Under the pieces are notes generated by a model. The model had not been told where the DNA came from. It ran no database searches and saw nothing but the letters and a program-made list of their open reading frames with translations. The position numbers and the translations under genes were made by a program. A DNA stretch of 64,000 nucleotides from JAWSVE01 sp033852115 (GTDB taxonomy: Bacteria; Pseudomonadota; Gammaproteobacteria; Pseudomonadales; Cellvibrionaceae), in contig JAWSVE010000003.1 of NCBI GenBank assembly GCA_033852115.1, positions 652,172 to 716,171 on the forward strand, given 5' to 3'. This document shows, one piece after another, positions 9,069 to 18,200 of the stretch (positions within the stretch are counted from its first letter, which is position 1; every line of letters starts with the position of its first letter).

Positions 9069-9377
9069 GCCTATCGACACGCCTCAAGTCAACGTCTAAT
9101 TCGCTATTAACCGCGTTTTTTACAAACCAATTTTCATTAAATAAGCGATTTTTTGACCACAGGCATAAACATTGCTTGTCAAGATTGCCGCGTCGCGGTA
9201 GCCTGTCTACACTTAGTCAGGGGTTCCAAATTGGCACATCCTTTCTAGACAATTTAGCTGATGTAAATTAAGGGAAAGCCAAGTCTCACGGTTGAGCAAC
9301 AAGATCTTGTCAACGCTCGCACTATCAAACCGAAGTTGTGCTTGGCAAGTTAAAGTGCAACGCAGTCGCCGTCATCT
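9069..9377 (+). promoter_or_regulatory. lptB-rpoN intergenic region with candidate promoter
   Basis: This 309-base gap has no credible ORF. A sigma70-like pair, TTGCCG at 9185-9190 and TACACT at 9208-9213 with 17-base spacing, could give rpoN its own promoter. CCGCG-T-CGCGG lies inside the spacer. TTGTCAA occurs twice, near 9177 and 9307. No terminator-type hairpin is obvious. Two TTGGCA-containing stretches resemble half of a sigma54 site but fail at the -12 element. Confidence 0.3.
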
Positions 9378-10934
9378 ATGAAACAATCGCTTCAACTTAA
9401 GCTGGGCCAACAGCTCACAATGACACCGCAATTGCAGCAAGCAATTAAGCTTCTGCAACTGTCCACCTTGGATTTACAGCAAGAGATCCAAGATGCGCTA
9501 GATTCCAATCCAATGTTGGAGATATCTGAAGATGATTCAGGTTCGGATGGAGGCAGCGGTGATACTGATTCAAATTCGGAGAATACCAGCGAAGCAACCA
9601 GTACATCCGATGGCGACTCCGCCAATGACCCTCAAGACCTTTATAACAACGATAATTTCGAGAATAGCGCACCCAATTCAAGTGATGACTCGCAAGATTA
9701 CCCTGAGTCAGACTGGAATAATGAAATCCCCAATGAACTTCCAGTCGATACCAGTTGGGACGATATCTACCAACCGTCAACAGGCCCTGTCGCTAGTGGC
9801 CCTGAAGACGAAGACTACGATTACGACTCCCGGCGTACTGTCACAGAGTCTCTATACGATCACCTAATGTGGCAGCTTAATTTGACGCCAATGTCTGATC
9901 GAGACCGCGTCATCGCCATGTCAATTCTTGATGCTGTTGAGCCGTCTGGTTTCCTTTCTCAAACCACCAATGAGATATTTCACGGTATCGAAGATAGCCT
10001 GGAAGAACTCGAAGAAGATGAAGTCAATGCCGTTTTACATCGACTGCAACAATTTGACCCACCCGGTGTTTGTGCTCACGACCTCCAAGAGTCCCTACTC
10101 ATCCAGCTGAAACAGTTCGCTGAAGATACACCTTATTTAAAAGACGCCTTCGTCGTCGTCAAAGACCACCTAGCATTGCTCGGTAGTCGAGATTACAAAC
10201 AATTAATGCGTAAAACAAAGCTCAAAGAAGCGGAACTACGCGATACGATTTTATTAATTCAAAGCTTAAACCCTCGCCCAGGTGAACAAATTAACGCTGG
10301 GGAAACCGAATATGTCGTACCGGATGTATTCGTCAGTAAAGAGGACGACCGGTGGGCAGTGAAGCTAAATCCTGATATCGCACCTAAGCTGCGTATCAAC
10401 CCAGCCTATTCTGCATTGATTAAGCGAGCCGACAATAGTAGTGACAACACCTTCTTGAGAGATAATTTGCAGGAAGCGCGATGGTTTCTAAAAAGTTTGC
10501 ATAGCCGTAACGAAACCTTGTTAAAAGTTGCCACCTGTATCGTAGAAAAGCAACGCGGTTTCTTAGACTATGGTCCAGAGGCGATGAAGCCACTAGTTCT
10601 TCACGACGTTGCTGAGGCGGTGGGGATGCATGAATCCACTATTTCCCGTGTGACAACGCAAAAGTATATGCACACGCCACAGGGGATATTTGAGCTAAAA
10701 TATTTTTTCTCTAGTCATGTCAGTACCGACAGCGGCGGAGAATGCTCATCTACCGCTATCCGCGCTATAATTAAGAAACTGGTTGTTGCGGAAAATCCGA
10801 AAAAACCACTCAGTGATAGTAAAATTGCCGAACTATTGGCCGAGCAAGGTATTCAAGTAGCAAGACGCACTATAGCCAAGTATCGGGAGTCTCTAAACAT
10901 TCCCGCTTCTAACGAACGCAAACGGCTTGTGTGA
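9378..10934 (+). CDS. rpoN: RNA polymerase sigma-54 factor
   Basis: RpoN is the alternative sigma factor for -24/-12 promoters and needs enhancer-binding ATPases. It has 518 residues. The Gln/Leu-rich region I (KQSLQLKLGQQLTMTPQLQQ) is at residues 2-21, and a long acidic Asp/Ser/Glu/Asn linker runs from about 50 to 150. The core-binding domain, the HTH region (LHDVAEAVGMHESTISRVT) and the C-terminal RpoN box VARRTIAKYRE are all intact. It follows lptB and precedes hpf and the PTS-Ntr genes, the conserved proteobacterial order. Confidence 0.98.
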   Translation: MKQSLQLKLGQQLTMTPQLQQAIKLLQLSTLDLQQEIQDALDSNPMLEISEDDSGSDGGSGDTDSNSENTSEATSTSDGDSANDPQDLYNNDNFENSAPNSSDDSQDYPESDWNNEIPNELPVDTSWDDIYQPSTGPVASGPEDEDYDYDSRRTVTESLYDHLMWQLNLTPMSDRDRVIAMSILDAVEPSGFLSQTTNEIFHGIEDSLEELEEDEVNAVLHRLQQFDPPGVCAHDLQESLLIQLKQFAEDTPYLKDAFVVVKDHLALLGSRDYKQLMRKTKLKEAELRDTILLIQSLNPRPGEQINAGETEYVVPDVFVSKEDDRWAVKLNPDIAPKLRINPAYSALIKRADNSSDNTFLRDNLQEARWFLKSLHSRNETLLKVATCIVEKQRGFLDYGPEAMKPLVLHDVAEAVGMHESTISRVTTQKYMHTPQGIFELKYFFSSHVSTDSGGECSSTAIRAIIKKLVVAENPKKPLSDSKIAELLAEQGIQVARRTIAKYRESLNIPASNERKRLV

Positions 10935-11122
10935 AAAGTATCCAGCGATTAACTCGACACATTTGTCGCGACCTTACTTCCGCTACAGTCATAGCGCCTA
11001 CTTAGGCAAAGAGGCTTATATCCAACAGGAGTCAACGCCCCAAGTATGTAATGTGACCCGCAAAACAATCAATTATTGTCATATAACGGACAGAGTTCCC
11101 CTACACAATTAGGAGCTGCACT

Positions 11123-11413
11123 ATGCAATTAAACATCAGTGGCCATCACCTCGATCTCACCGACTCCATTAAAGATTATGTCGCCAACAAACTCGACAAA
11201 CTCAACCGACACAGCGACCAGATTACGTCGGTTAACGTTATCTTGTCAGTCGACAAGCTGGAGCAAAAAGCAGAAGCCACTGTACACGTTAGCGGTAAAG
11301 ATTTTTTTGCGGATTCTAGCAATGAAGATTTATACGCTGCGATCGATCTTCTGTCAGACAAGCTTGACCGACAGCTCATTAAGCACAAAGAAAAGCAACG
11401 TAGCCATCGCTAG
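11123..11413 (+). CDS. hpf: Ribosome hibernation promoting factor, short form
   Basis: Short HPF binds the 30S subunit and helps 70S ribosomes dimerise in stationary phase. The product is 96 residues, lacking the C-terminal dimerisation domain of long HPF. It has the S30AE fold signature, with MQLNISGHHLDLTDSIKDYV at the start and ATVHVSGKDFFADSSNEDLYAAIDLL. TTAGGAG lies seven bases before the ATG. The 188-base gap after rpoN includes TATAAC at about 11087 as a possible -10, but no convincing -35 was seen. Confidence 0.95.
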   Translation: MQLNISGHHLDLTDSIKDYVANKLDKLNRHSDQITSVNVILSVDKLEQKAEATVHVSGKDFFADSSNEDLYAAIDLLSDKLDRQLIKHKEKQRSHR

Positions 11414-11439
11414 TCGTCTCGCGAGCAGTTAACCAACCT

Positions 11440-11901
11440 ATGGACATTAGCAAGATACTCTCCCCCTCTCGCACTTGTTGCCACATTGCTGGTGGCAGCA
11501 AGAAGCGGGTTTTGGAAGAAACAGCAAAAAAAATCGCAGAAGACTACCCGGCACTCTCGTCGGATGAATTATTCAGAGAACTAGTGAATCGAGAGAGACT
11601 AGGCTCTACTGGTATTGGGCAAGGTATTGCAATACCGCATTGTCGGGTCAAAAACTTAGCCAATGCCGTGGGCGTCTTATTCACTCTCGATACGGCGATT
11701 GAATTTGAAGCAATTGATGATTCCCCAGTAGATATCGTGTTTGCGTTGCTGGTGCCCGACGAAGCGGAGAATCAGCACCTGCAAACCCTGTCTCTACTAG
11801 CGCAAGCGTTTAGTAATCCGTCTAATCTTAATATCATCAGGCGGGCCAATAGCGATGAATCTTTATTCAAATGTGCCACCGAAGTATTTAACGATATCTA
11901 A
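11440..11901 (+). CDS. ptsN: PTS IIA-like nitrogen-regulatory protein
   Basis: PtsN (EIIA-Ntr) is the terminal phosphate acceptor of the nitrogen phosphotransferase relay and controls potassium and nitrogen functions by protein contacts. The product is 153 residues. The phosphorylated His is His67 in GIGQGIAIPHCRV. The mannitol-type EIIA fold segments VGVLFTLDTAIEFEAIDD and VDIVFALLVPDEAENQHLQ are clear. It is followed by rapZ and ptsO in one run. Confidence 0.96.
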   Translation: MDISKILSPSRTCCHIAGGSKKRVLEETAKKIAEDYPALSSDELFRELVNRERLGSTGIGQGIAIPHCRVKNLANAVGVLFTLDTAIEFEAIDDSPVDIVFALLVPDEAENQHLQTLSLLAQAFSNPSNLNIIRRANSDESLFKCATEVFNDI

Positions 11902-11989
11902 CGAAATAAATAATCGGTATCGATAACCGGGCCAGCGCCTTTTGAGCAAACTCTAAGGCTCAACCTAATGGAGCTAAAAGGTTTCAATT

Positions 11990-12868
11990 ATGCGTTTGAT
12001 TGTCATTAGCGGCCATTCCGGCTCAGGCAAGAGTACCGCGCTACACCTTCTCGAAGATGCTGGTTTCACGTGCGTGGACAACCTACCAGCTTCCTTGCTA
12101 CCGCAATTAGTTGACCATATAAAGACGCTTAACCCCGATGGTGATGGTCACCAAAAATTTGCTATCAGCATTGATGCCAGAAACACCTGGCAAGACTTAA
12201 AACAGTTTCCACAAACTCTCACAGCGATCGAAGCACTAGGGGTTAAATGTGAGATAGTTTTTCTCGATGCAAAAAACAACATTCTCATTCAACGTTACAG
12301 TGAAACACGTAGAAAACACCCCCTGAGTGATGAAAATACAGACCTCAAACAAGCCATTCACGCCGAGCGCTCCTTACTCGAACCCATCGCAGATCTGTCA
12401 GATCTAGTTATCGACACAACTAGCCTAAATTTGCATGAGCTCCGTGATCTCATTAAAACCCGTGTACTTGGCGCAGATGCTTCAGAAATGTCTATTTTGT
12501 TTGAGTCTTTCGGCTTCAAACACGGAATACCGGCTGACGCTGAAATTGTCTACGACGTGCGCTGCCTACCAAACCCGTATTGGAAGCCGCACTTGCGGAA
12601 CTTTAATGGCCTTGAAGAACCTATCGAAACATTTTTGTCGGGACATGACGACGTGCAAGATATGCTTGCTGATATCACCGCTTATTTAGAGCGGTGGTTA
12701 CCCAAACACCAAGCAAATAATCGTAGCTACATTACGATTGCCATTGGCTGTACTGGCGGCCAACATCGCTCTGTCTACCTGTCGAACCAATTGTTTACAC
12801 ACTTCAGTAAAGCATACAAAAATGTATTGGTGAGACACCGTGAATTAAATATGACCGATCACAATTAA
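11990..12868 (+). CDS. rapZ: RNase adapter protein RapZ
   Basis: RapZ binds the small RNA GlmZ and guides RNase E to it, tuning glucosamine-6-phosphate synthase; other lineages may use it differently. The 292-residue protein has a P-loop GHSGSGKST at residues 8-16, the internal VFLDAKNNILIQRYSETRRKHPL segment, and the C-terminal domain with CTGGQHRSVYL. It lies between ptsN and ptsO, consistent with a link between the nitrogen PTS and cell-wall precursor supply. No glmY/glmZ-like RNA was recognised here. Confidence 0.96.
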   Translation: MRLIVISGHSGSGKSTALHLLEDAGFTCVDNLPASLLPQLVDHIKTLNPDGDGHQKFAISIDARNTWQDLKQFPQTLTAIEALGVKCEIVFLDAKNNILIQRYSETRRKHPLSDENTDLKQAIHAERSLLEPIADLSDLVIDTTSLNLHELRDLIKTRVLGADASEMSILFESFGFKHGIPADAEIVYDVRCLPNPYWKPHLRNFNGLEEPIETFLSGHDDVQDMLADITAYLERWLPKHQANNRSYITIAIGCTGGQHRSVYLSNQLFTHFSKAYKNVLVRHRELNMTDHN

Positions 12869-12900
12869 GCGATCTAAGCGACCTTGGAATTAACACTTTT

Positions 12901-13170
12901 ATGGTTGAACAACAAATTACAATAATAAATAAACTCGGCCTACATGCTCGGGCAGCAGCAAAGCTGGCTAAAACCTGCGGTCGGTTTGGCAGTAAGATTA
13001 CCATCGGCAGTCAACAAACTCGTGTAGACGGCAAAAGTGTCATGTCTCTTATGCTTCTCGCCGCAAGTAAAGGTACTGAGCTTGTGATTACCAGCGAAGG
13101 CAAAGACGAGCAGCAGGCCATGGAAGCAATTGTAGCGCTGATTAATAACCGATTTGATGAAGAAGAATAA
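12901..13170 (+). CDS. ptsO: Phosphocarrier protein NPr
   Basis: NPr is the HPr-like phosphocarrier of the nitrogen PTS, passing phosphate from EI-Ntr to PtsN. The product is 89 residues. The active His is His15 in NKLGLHARAAAKL, and the Ser-46-type region reads DGKSVMSLMLLAASKGTEL. It follows rapZ by 32 bases. Confidence 0.95.
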   Translation: MVEQQITIINKLGLHARAAAKLAKTCGRFGSKITIGSQQTRVDGKSVMSLMLLAASKGTELVITSEGKDEQQAMEAIVALINNRFDEEE

Positions 13171-13266
13171 GGCTTACATGTTTACGCGAAGCCCTGAGCG
13201 AAAAGCAAATTAACGCACTATCAGTTACACTTACCGGGACAAAGCCCTCTAGCGATTTTCACTTAT

Positions 13267-14631
13267 ATGCAGCCATCTACAGACCAGTTAAAAGCGCAAA
13301 CACAAGCCCATCTAGCTCGGATTACCGACGCGCTAGAGAGCGGCGCGTTTCAGCCTGTGCGACGTATGCTAAATGGCCTCCGCCCGGTAGAAATCGCTCA
13401 CTTACTGGAATCTTCACCCCCTCGATCTCGGCTAGCGCTGTGGCGATTAATTGACAAAGACCTTGAGGGTGAAGTTCTTCAAGAACTATCCGAAGAAAAC
13501 CAGCTTTACTTCCTCAACCAAATGAACACCGAGGAAGTCGCCGCTGTCACAGAAGACCTCGACGACGACGACGTAGCCGATATTCTGCAACAACTGCCGG
13601 ACCAAATTATCCAGCAAGTGTTAGCGGCGATGAGCGAACAAAACCGTGAACGAGTAGAGTCGCTGCTGTCATATGCTGGCGATACGGCCGGCGGGTTAAT
13701 GAGCTCAGACATCATTACTGTCCGGCCCAACCTAACCCTCGACATTGTGCTGCGCTACTTGCGTCGTCACGAAGAACTTCCACAATCGACCGACAACGTT
13801 ATTGTTGTCAATCGTGATGGTAAATATCTAGGGCTGCTAACTCTTCGTAAGTTATTGACCACCGACCCAAACATGACGGTGCGCGAAGTGATGGAAACGG
13901 ACGTCGAAGCAATCCCTGCTGACATGCCTGATATTGAAGTCGCTCGCTTGTTTGAACAACACGATTGGGTTTCAACGCCAGTGATCGATGAAGAAGGTAA
14001 GGTACTAGGACGCATTACCATTGATGACGCGGTAGACGTTATCCGCGAAGACGCTGATCACTCACTTATGAGCATGGCCGGTCTTGATGCAGAAGGTGCA
14101 ACATTTGCCTCCGTCATGAAGACTGCACCAAGGCGTGCTGTATGGTTGGGTATCAATCTTGTCACTGCGATCATTGCCTCTTTAGTCATCGACAACTTTA
14201 AAGAGACCATTGATAAAATCGTGGCTCTCGCGGTTCTCATGCCTATCGTTGCCAGTATGGGAGGTGTTGCCGGGAACCAAACGCTCACTGTAATGATTCG
14301 CGGCATGGCCTTAGGGCACATTGGTCGCAACAACATAAATTGGCTTTTATCCCGGGAGTTTTTAGTGTCTGCAATGAACGGGGTATTATGGGCCGTCATC
14401 ATGGGGCTAGTGGTTTCGTTTTGGATGAAGGATTTTGATATAGCCTTAATCATTGGAGCCGCAATGATTATAAGCCTCATTGCCGCCGCACTTGCTGGCA
14501 CCTTGCTACCCATCTTCTTAAAACGCATGGAGATAGATCCAGCATTAGCCGGTGGCGTCCTTTTAACAACAGTCACGGACGTTGTTGGTTTTCTCTCGTT
14601 TCTCGGTTTAGCGACTATGTTTTACGCTTAA
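13267..14631 (+). CDS. mgtE: Magnesium transporter MgtE
   Basis: MgtE is a Mg2+-gated inner-membrane magnesium channel. The protein is 454 residues. The N domain of about 130 residues has the superhelical acidic stretch VTEDLDDDDVADILQQLP. Two CBS domains follow (SSDIITVRPNLTLD, MTVREVMETDVEAIPADMPD). The five-helix channel domain has PIVASMGGVAGNQTLTVMIRGMALG and ends in TTVTDVVGFLSFLGLA. The order ptsO-mgtE-darP recurs in related genomes. Confidence 0.96.
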   Translation: MQPSTDQLKAQTQAHLARITDALESGAFQPVRRMLNGLRPVEIAHLLESSPPRSRLALWRLIDKDLEGEVLQELSEENQLYFLNQMNTEEVAAVTEDLDDDDVADILQQLPDQIIQQVLAAMSEQNRERVESLLSYAGDTAGGLMSSDIITVRPNLTLDIVLRYLRRHEELPQSTDNVIVVNRDGKYLGLLTLRKLLTTDPNMTVREVMETDVEAIPADMPDIEVARLFEQHDWVSTPVIDEEGKVLGRITIDDAVDVIREDADHSLMSMAGLDAEGATFASVMKTAPRRAVWLGINLVTAIIASLVIDNFKETIDKIVALAVLMPIVASMGGVAGNQTLTVMIRGMALGHIGRNNINWLLSREFLVSAMNGVLWAVIMGLVVSFWMKDFDIALIIGAAMIISLIAAALAGTLLPIFLKRMEIDPALAGGVLLTTVTDVVGFLSFLGLATMFYA

Positions 14632-14654
14632 TCGTCAATAGTAATTATCGAATC

Positions 14655-15251
14655 ATGAAAGAATTTCACCACACAAATACTAAAGACCCATCCGACACGC
14701 CAGACTCACCCGCTGAGCCCGCTATCAATGCCACAGATACTATAAGTGATGAGCCTGAAGGTGATGCCGAAGAAATAGTCTACGTCAGTAAATCGCAACT
14801 CAAGCGTGAAATGCATGAACTTCAAGAACTTGGGAAGCGTTTAGCGGACCTGAACGAGCAACAACGCGCAAACTTTGTACTTACCGAGGAACTGTTGTCG
14901 GGAATCGAAGAATATCGACGTGTCGCAAAAAATGAAGCGAAGCGTAGGCTACTTCAATACATCGGCAAGCAAATGCGTAAACAAGATTTAGAATCCATCC
15001 ATGCGCGTTTTGCAGAAATGGACGCTGAGCAAACCAGAACTATCAAACGTCACCACCTTGTTGAACAATGGCGTGATCGTTTGCTGGAAAACAACTCTAA
15101 CGATGTCACCGCGTTTTTAAACGAGTACCCAGATACGGACCGTCAAACCTTTAGGCAACTGGTGCGCAATGCAGTAAAAGAACAAGGGAACGGCAAGCCG
15201 CCTGCTAACACGCGGAAATTATTTAAGTTTTTAAGGGATACAATGCTCTAA
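14655..15251 (+). CDS. darP: Dual-action ribosomal maturation protein DarP (YjgA)
   Basis: DarP (YjgA) is a ribosome-associated factor that helps late 50S assembly. The product is 198 residues. The first 40 residues are acidic and low-complexity. The family core contains YVSKSQLKREMHELQELGKRL, LLEAVR-like helices and a basic RRLLQYIGKQMRKQD segment, then HHLVEQWRDRLLE. It ends 18 bases before the stop of the convergent yhdP, with no clear hairpin between. Confidence 0.9.
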   Translation: MKEFHHTNTKDPSDTPDSPAEPAINATDTISDEPEGDAEEIVYVSKSQLKREMHELQELGKRLADLNEQQRANFVLTEELLSGIEEYRRVAKNEAKRRLLQYIGKQMRKQDLESIHARFAEMDAEQTRTIKRHHLVEQWRDRLLENNSNDVTAFLNEYPDTDRQTFRQLVRNAVKEQGNGKPPANTRKLFKFLRDTML

Positions 15252-15269
15252 AAAACCTTTGGGAAGAGA

Positions 15270-18200
15270 TTACGCTGCTTCAAGGTAATACATAGAATTG
15301 CGTTGAGCATCAAGCGCTTCCTGAGCATCACCTACGCCTTCGGTGCCGCTCCTTGAAGAAGCATCACTCTCCGCGTCCAGCTCCCCCTTTTGATGATCGA
15401 TCACATCAGCCGCATCCACAGGCAATTCATGAGGTAGTGATTCGTCGGAATCAGGCGATGAGTTTATCGCACTGCCATCGTCGTCCTCCTGAGGAGATAT
15501 TTCAGGGACAACCGATTCGACAACTTTTTTATCCGAGACGCGCTCGAACTTAAGTTCAGGATCATTCAATGACCCTTTAACTTCGTAACGTAAGCTCGCC
15601 ACCTTATCAACTTGTTTTTCAAATGCTTTACTAATCAGGTATACACCCAATGCGGCTGGCAAGCCGGCTGCAAATGCCGTCACTAACGTTAAGTTCCCAC
15701 CGACCGGTAGCGTTGCCGTGAGCATCGCATCCACACCTTCATCTACGAGGTTGACGCTGCCGGTAATTTGAAAGCGCCCTGATGGAGAATCAATGGTCAA
15801 TGGTTCATATATATTCACAGTCCCTCGATCAAAATTAAGCATACCTTCGATATTGTGATAGGGCATCCCCTCTCGGCCTAAATCAGAAAAACTGTAACGG
15901 AGCCTACGCAACCAAGAATCTACATTGAAAAAACTAATAAGTTGCAACAACGCGCCGCTAGCCCCCGACTGACTATCATCCGTCGAAAAAGCGCCCCTCT
16001 GCATCGCGATCGACACATCGCCTGCAATATTGATCGTGGATATATTCGCGGGAGAACCGCCCCAATTGAGTTGCGCCTTAAACACTGCGTCTTCACTGTC
16101 CACCATAGCGGGTTGGTCCCAAGACTCTAAAACCTTTCCAAGGTCCTTGCTGACGACAACACCCTGGAAACGCGAACTCGATTGTTCGCCTATTTTGTCC
16201 CACCAAATCGTTGCGCCCGTCTGACTGATTCCGTCTATATGAACATTTTTCACATCAGCAACTAATTGCGTAACCTCAACCCCAGTCGTGGTTGGCGTCA
16301 ACTTGAAAGTCCAATTTCCAAAATCGTCACCATCAATGGTAAATTGATTCACGATGACTGACATCGCGGGCAAGCTCTTCGGGTCAACCCCCGCTAGCGG
16401 ATCTATCGACTCTTGCGTTTCTACCTCAGCGGCAATACTCTCCGACGCATCAACATTAGCATCAGAATTCACGAGGTGAAAATAGTCGAGCATCAACTCT
16501 ATTGGCGCCTCACCTTGAGCAATTTCAATATCACCCGCAATAGTGGCGGAATCGAGGTTAACTAGCCATTTATTTTCTGGGCGGGTTACGCCCAATACGA
16601 TGTCGGTAATCGGAAACCCTTGAAAATCGAGTGTGCCCACACTCAAATTGACAACGGGATATAGGCCTTCGCCAGTTCCGCCAGGTTGTTTTTGCCAATA
16701 GGCCAACACAGCTTCAACAAATTCTTGCCACTCAGCATAATTTAAGGCGTCTATATGTCCGTCGATAAACCAACCATCACGCCCTTTTAATCGCGCCTGA
16801 TCGTTTACACTCATGACTAGTTGCGCGAGCTGGTTATCACGCAACAACACTTTCCCTCGTAAATGATCGCCATAATCCAGAGAATAGAGCATTCCTTGTT
16901 CATCAAAATTCAACTCAACTTTTACAGGTAGTGCTTCTTCACTCATTTTGCCTAATGGGGCAGGCGCATCAATAACCACTTGTGACAAATCACTTTGCAG
17001 TGTTAATACTGCATCTGGCTGGCTTTGATCCGTTGTTGATGGCGAGGAAAACGTAAGGTCTGCAAACACTTCAGAAGAACCATGAATAAACGATGGGATA
17101 TCAACATCTAACCATGCTGCCACGTTGTCAACATTCGTTCGGCCGTTTGCTAAGATACTGATCTTTTGAGAACTTGATAAAAAGTTACTAGTAGAAACAC
17201 TCCCACTCAAGGCTTGCCCCCACAGAGTACCTGTTAAATTATCGCTATTGATACCATTTGATTCGTGATAAGAAAACGATCCCTCTATTTGTTCTATCGT
17301 GATATTTGAAGGGTCATGCCGCAAACTGACATCCCCCAAGCTGCCAACAATGCGATATTTGGCACCATCTGCAATTCTAAATTCCGCTTCAGGTTTTACG
17401 GCATTCGCTTTATCTTCCGGCGCACCCCCTTGCTCTACTTCCTGGCTTTCGCTGTCTACCAGCGTTCTGGTATCAGAGATGCCTTCACCCTCTTGCGCCC
17501 GCTGTATTTCCAGAGGCAACATCAGCTCAAGCTGCGTTAACAGATCGCCTTGCAGTTGAACTTCATCGAAATAACGACCGGCAGCATCGCGTAAAGGCGT
17601 TTCGTTTAACAAGCGGATTGCATCATCGAGCGTACCGCTGGCCTCACCAGCTACTTCAATGATGATATCCCCTTCACTCTCGACATCAACAGTAACGAAT
17701 GCTTCAGCTATCTTGGTATCGTAAGTTTTTGCACGCTGAGTTTTAGCGTAGACCGTCGTGTCATCTAGCCAGACCGTACTTTCTACATCCGTTAACTCAG
17801 GCCAACTTGGGTGATAACTAACTCGTCCATCAGCCACATCAACAAAAAGTTGCAATGATGTATGAGGGTTTTCTTTGCTTGTAAAACCGCCACGGTAGAT
17901 AAATCCGCCATAACTCACATCCCCCGAGTGAATATTATTGTCGAGCCAATCGCGCAGAGTTTGGGGGACAACATAGGGAACCAACTCATTCTGAAACTTA
18001 GCCTGGCTATTATTCACGCCCAGCTGAATAATCAATTCCTCCGGCACACTACCGAAGGAGAAAGGTACGAAGAGAGAAAAATAACCGGCAACTTCTCCAA
18101 ATTTGCTGTCCGCCGTTATTAACCCGCTGTGTACATTCACTGCCCTCTTCTCAAGGTCTACATCCCAATGCACTCTTCCTATAGCATCAGACAGATCGAA

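Noticed and set aside
9231..9362. Sigma54-like TTGGCA sites upstream of rpoN
   Set aside because: The GG-to-GC spacing or the -12 GC is wrong in both candidates.
9445..9780. Minus-strand 111-codon ORF inside rpoN
   Set aside because: Antisense to the acidic low-complexity part of rpoN; Trp/Tyr/Arg-rich composition is a shadow effect.
10927..11112. 61-codon ORF between rpoN and hpf
   Set aside because: Overlaps the rpoN end, has odd composition and no ribosome-binding site; the region is better seen as the hpf promoter gap.
11902..11989. GGTATCGATAACC palindrome after ptsN as terminator
   Set aside because: Too short, no T-run, and rapZ follows directly in the same operon.
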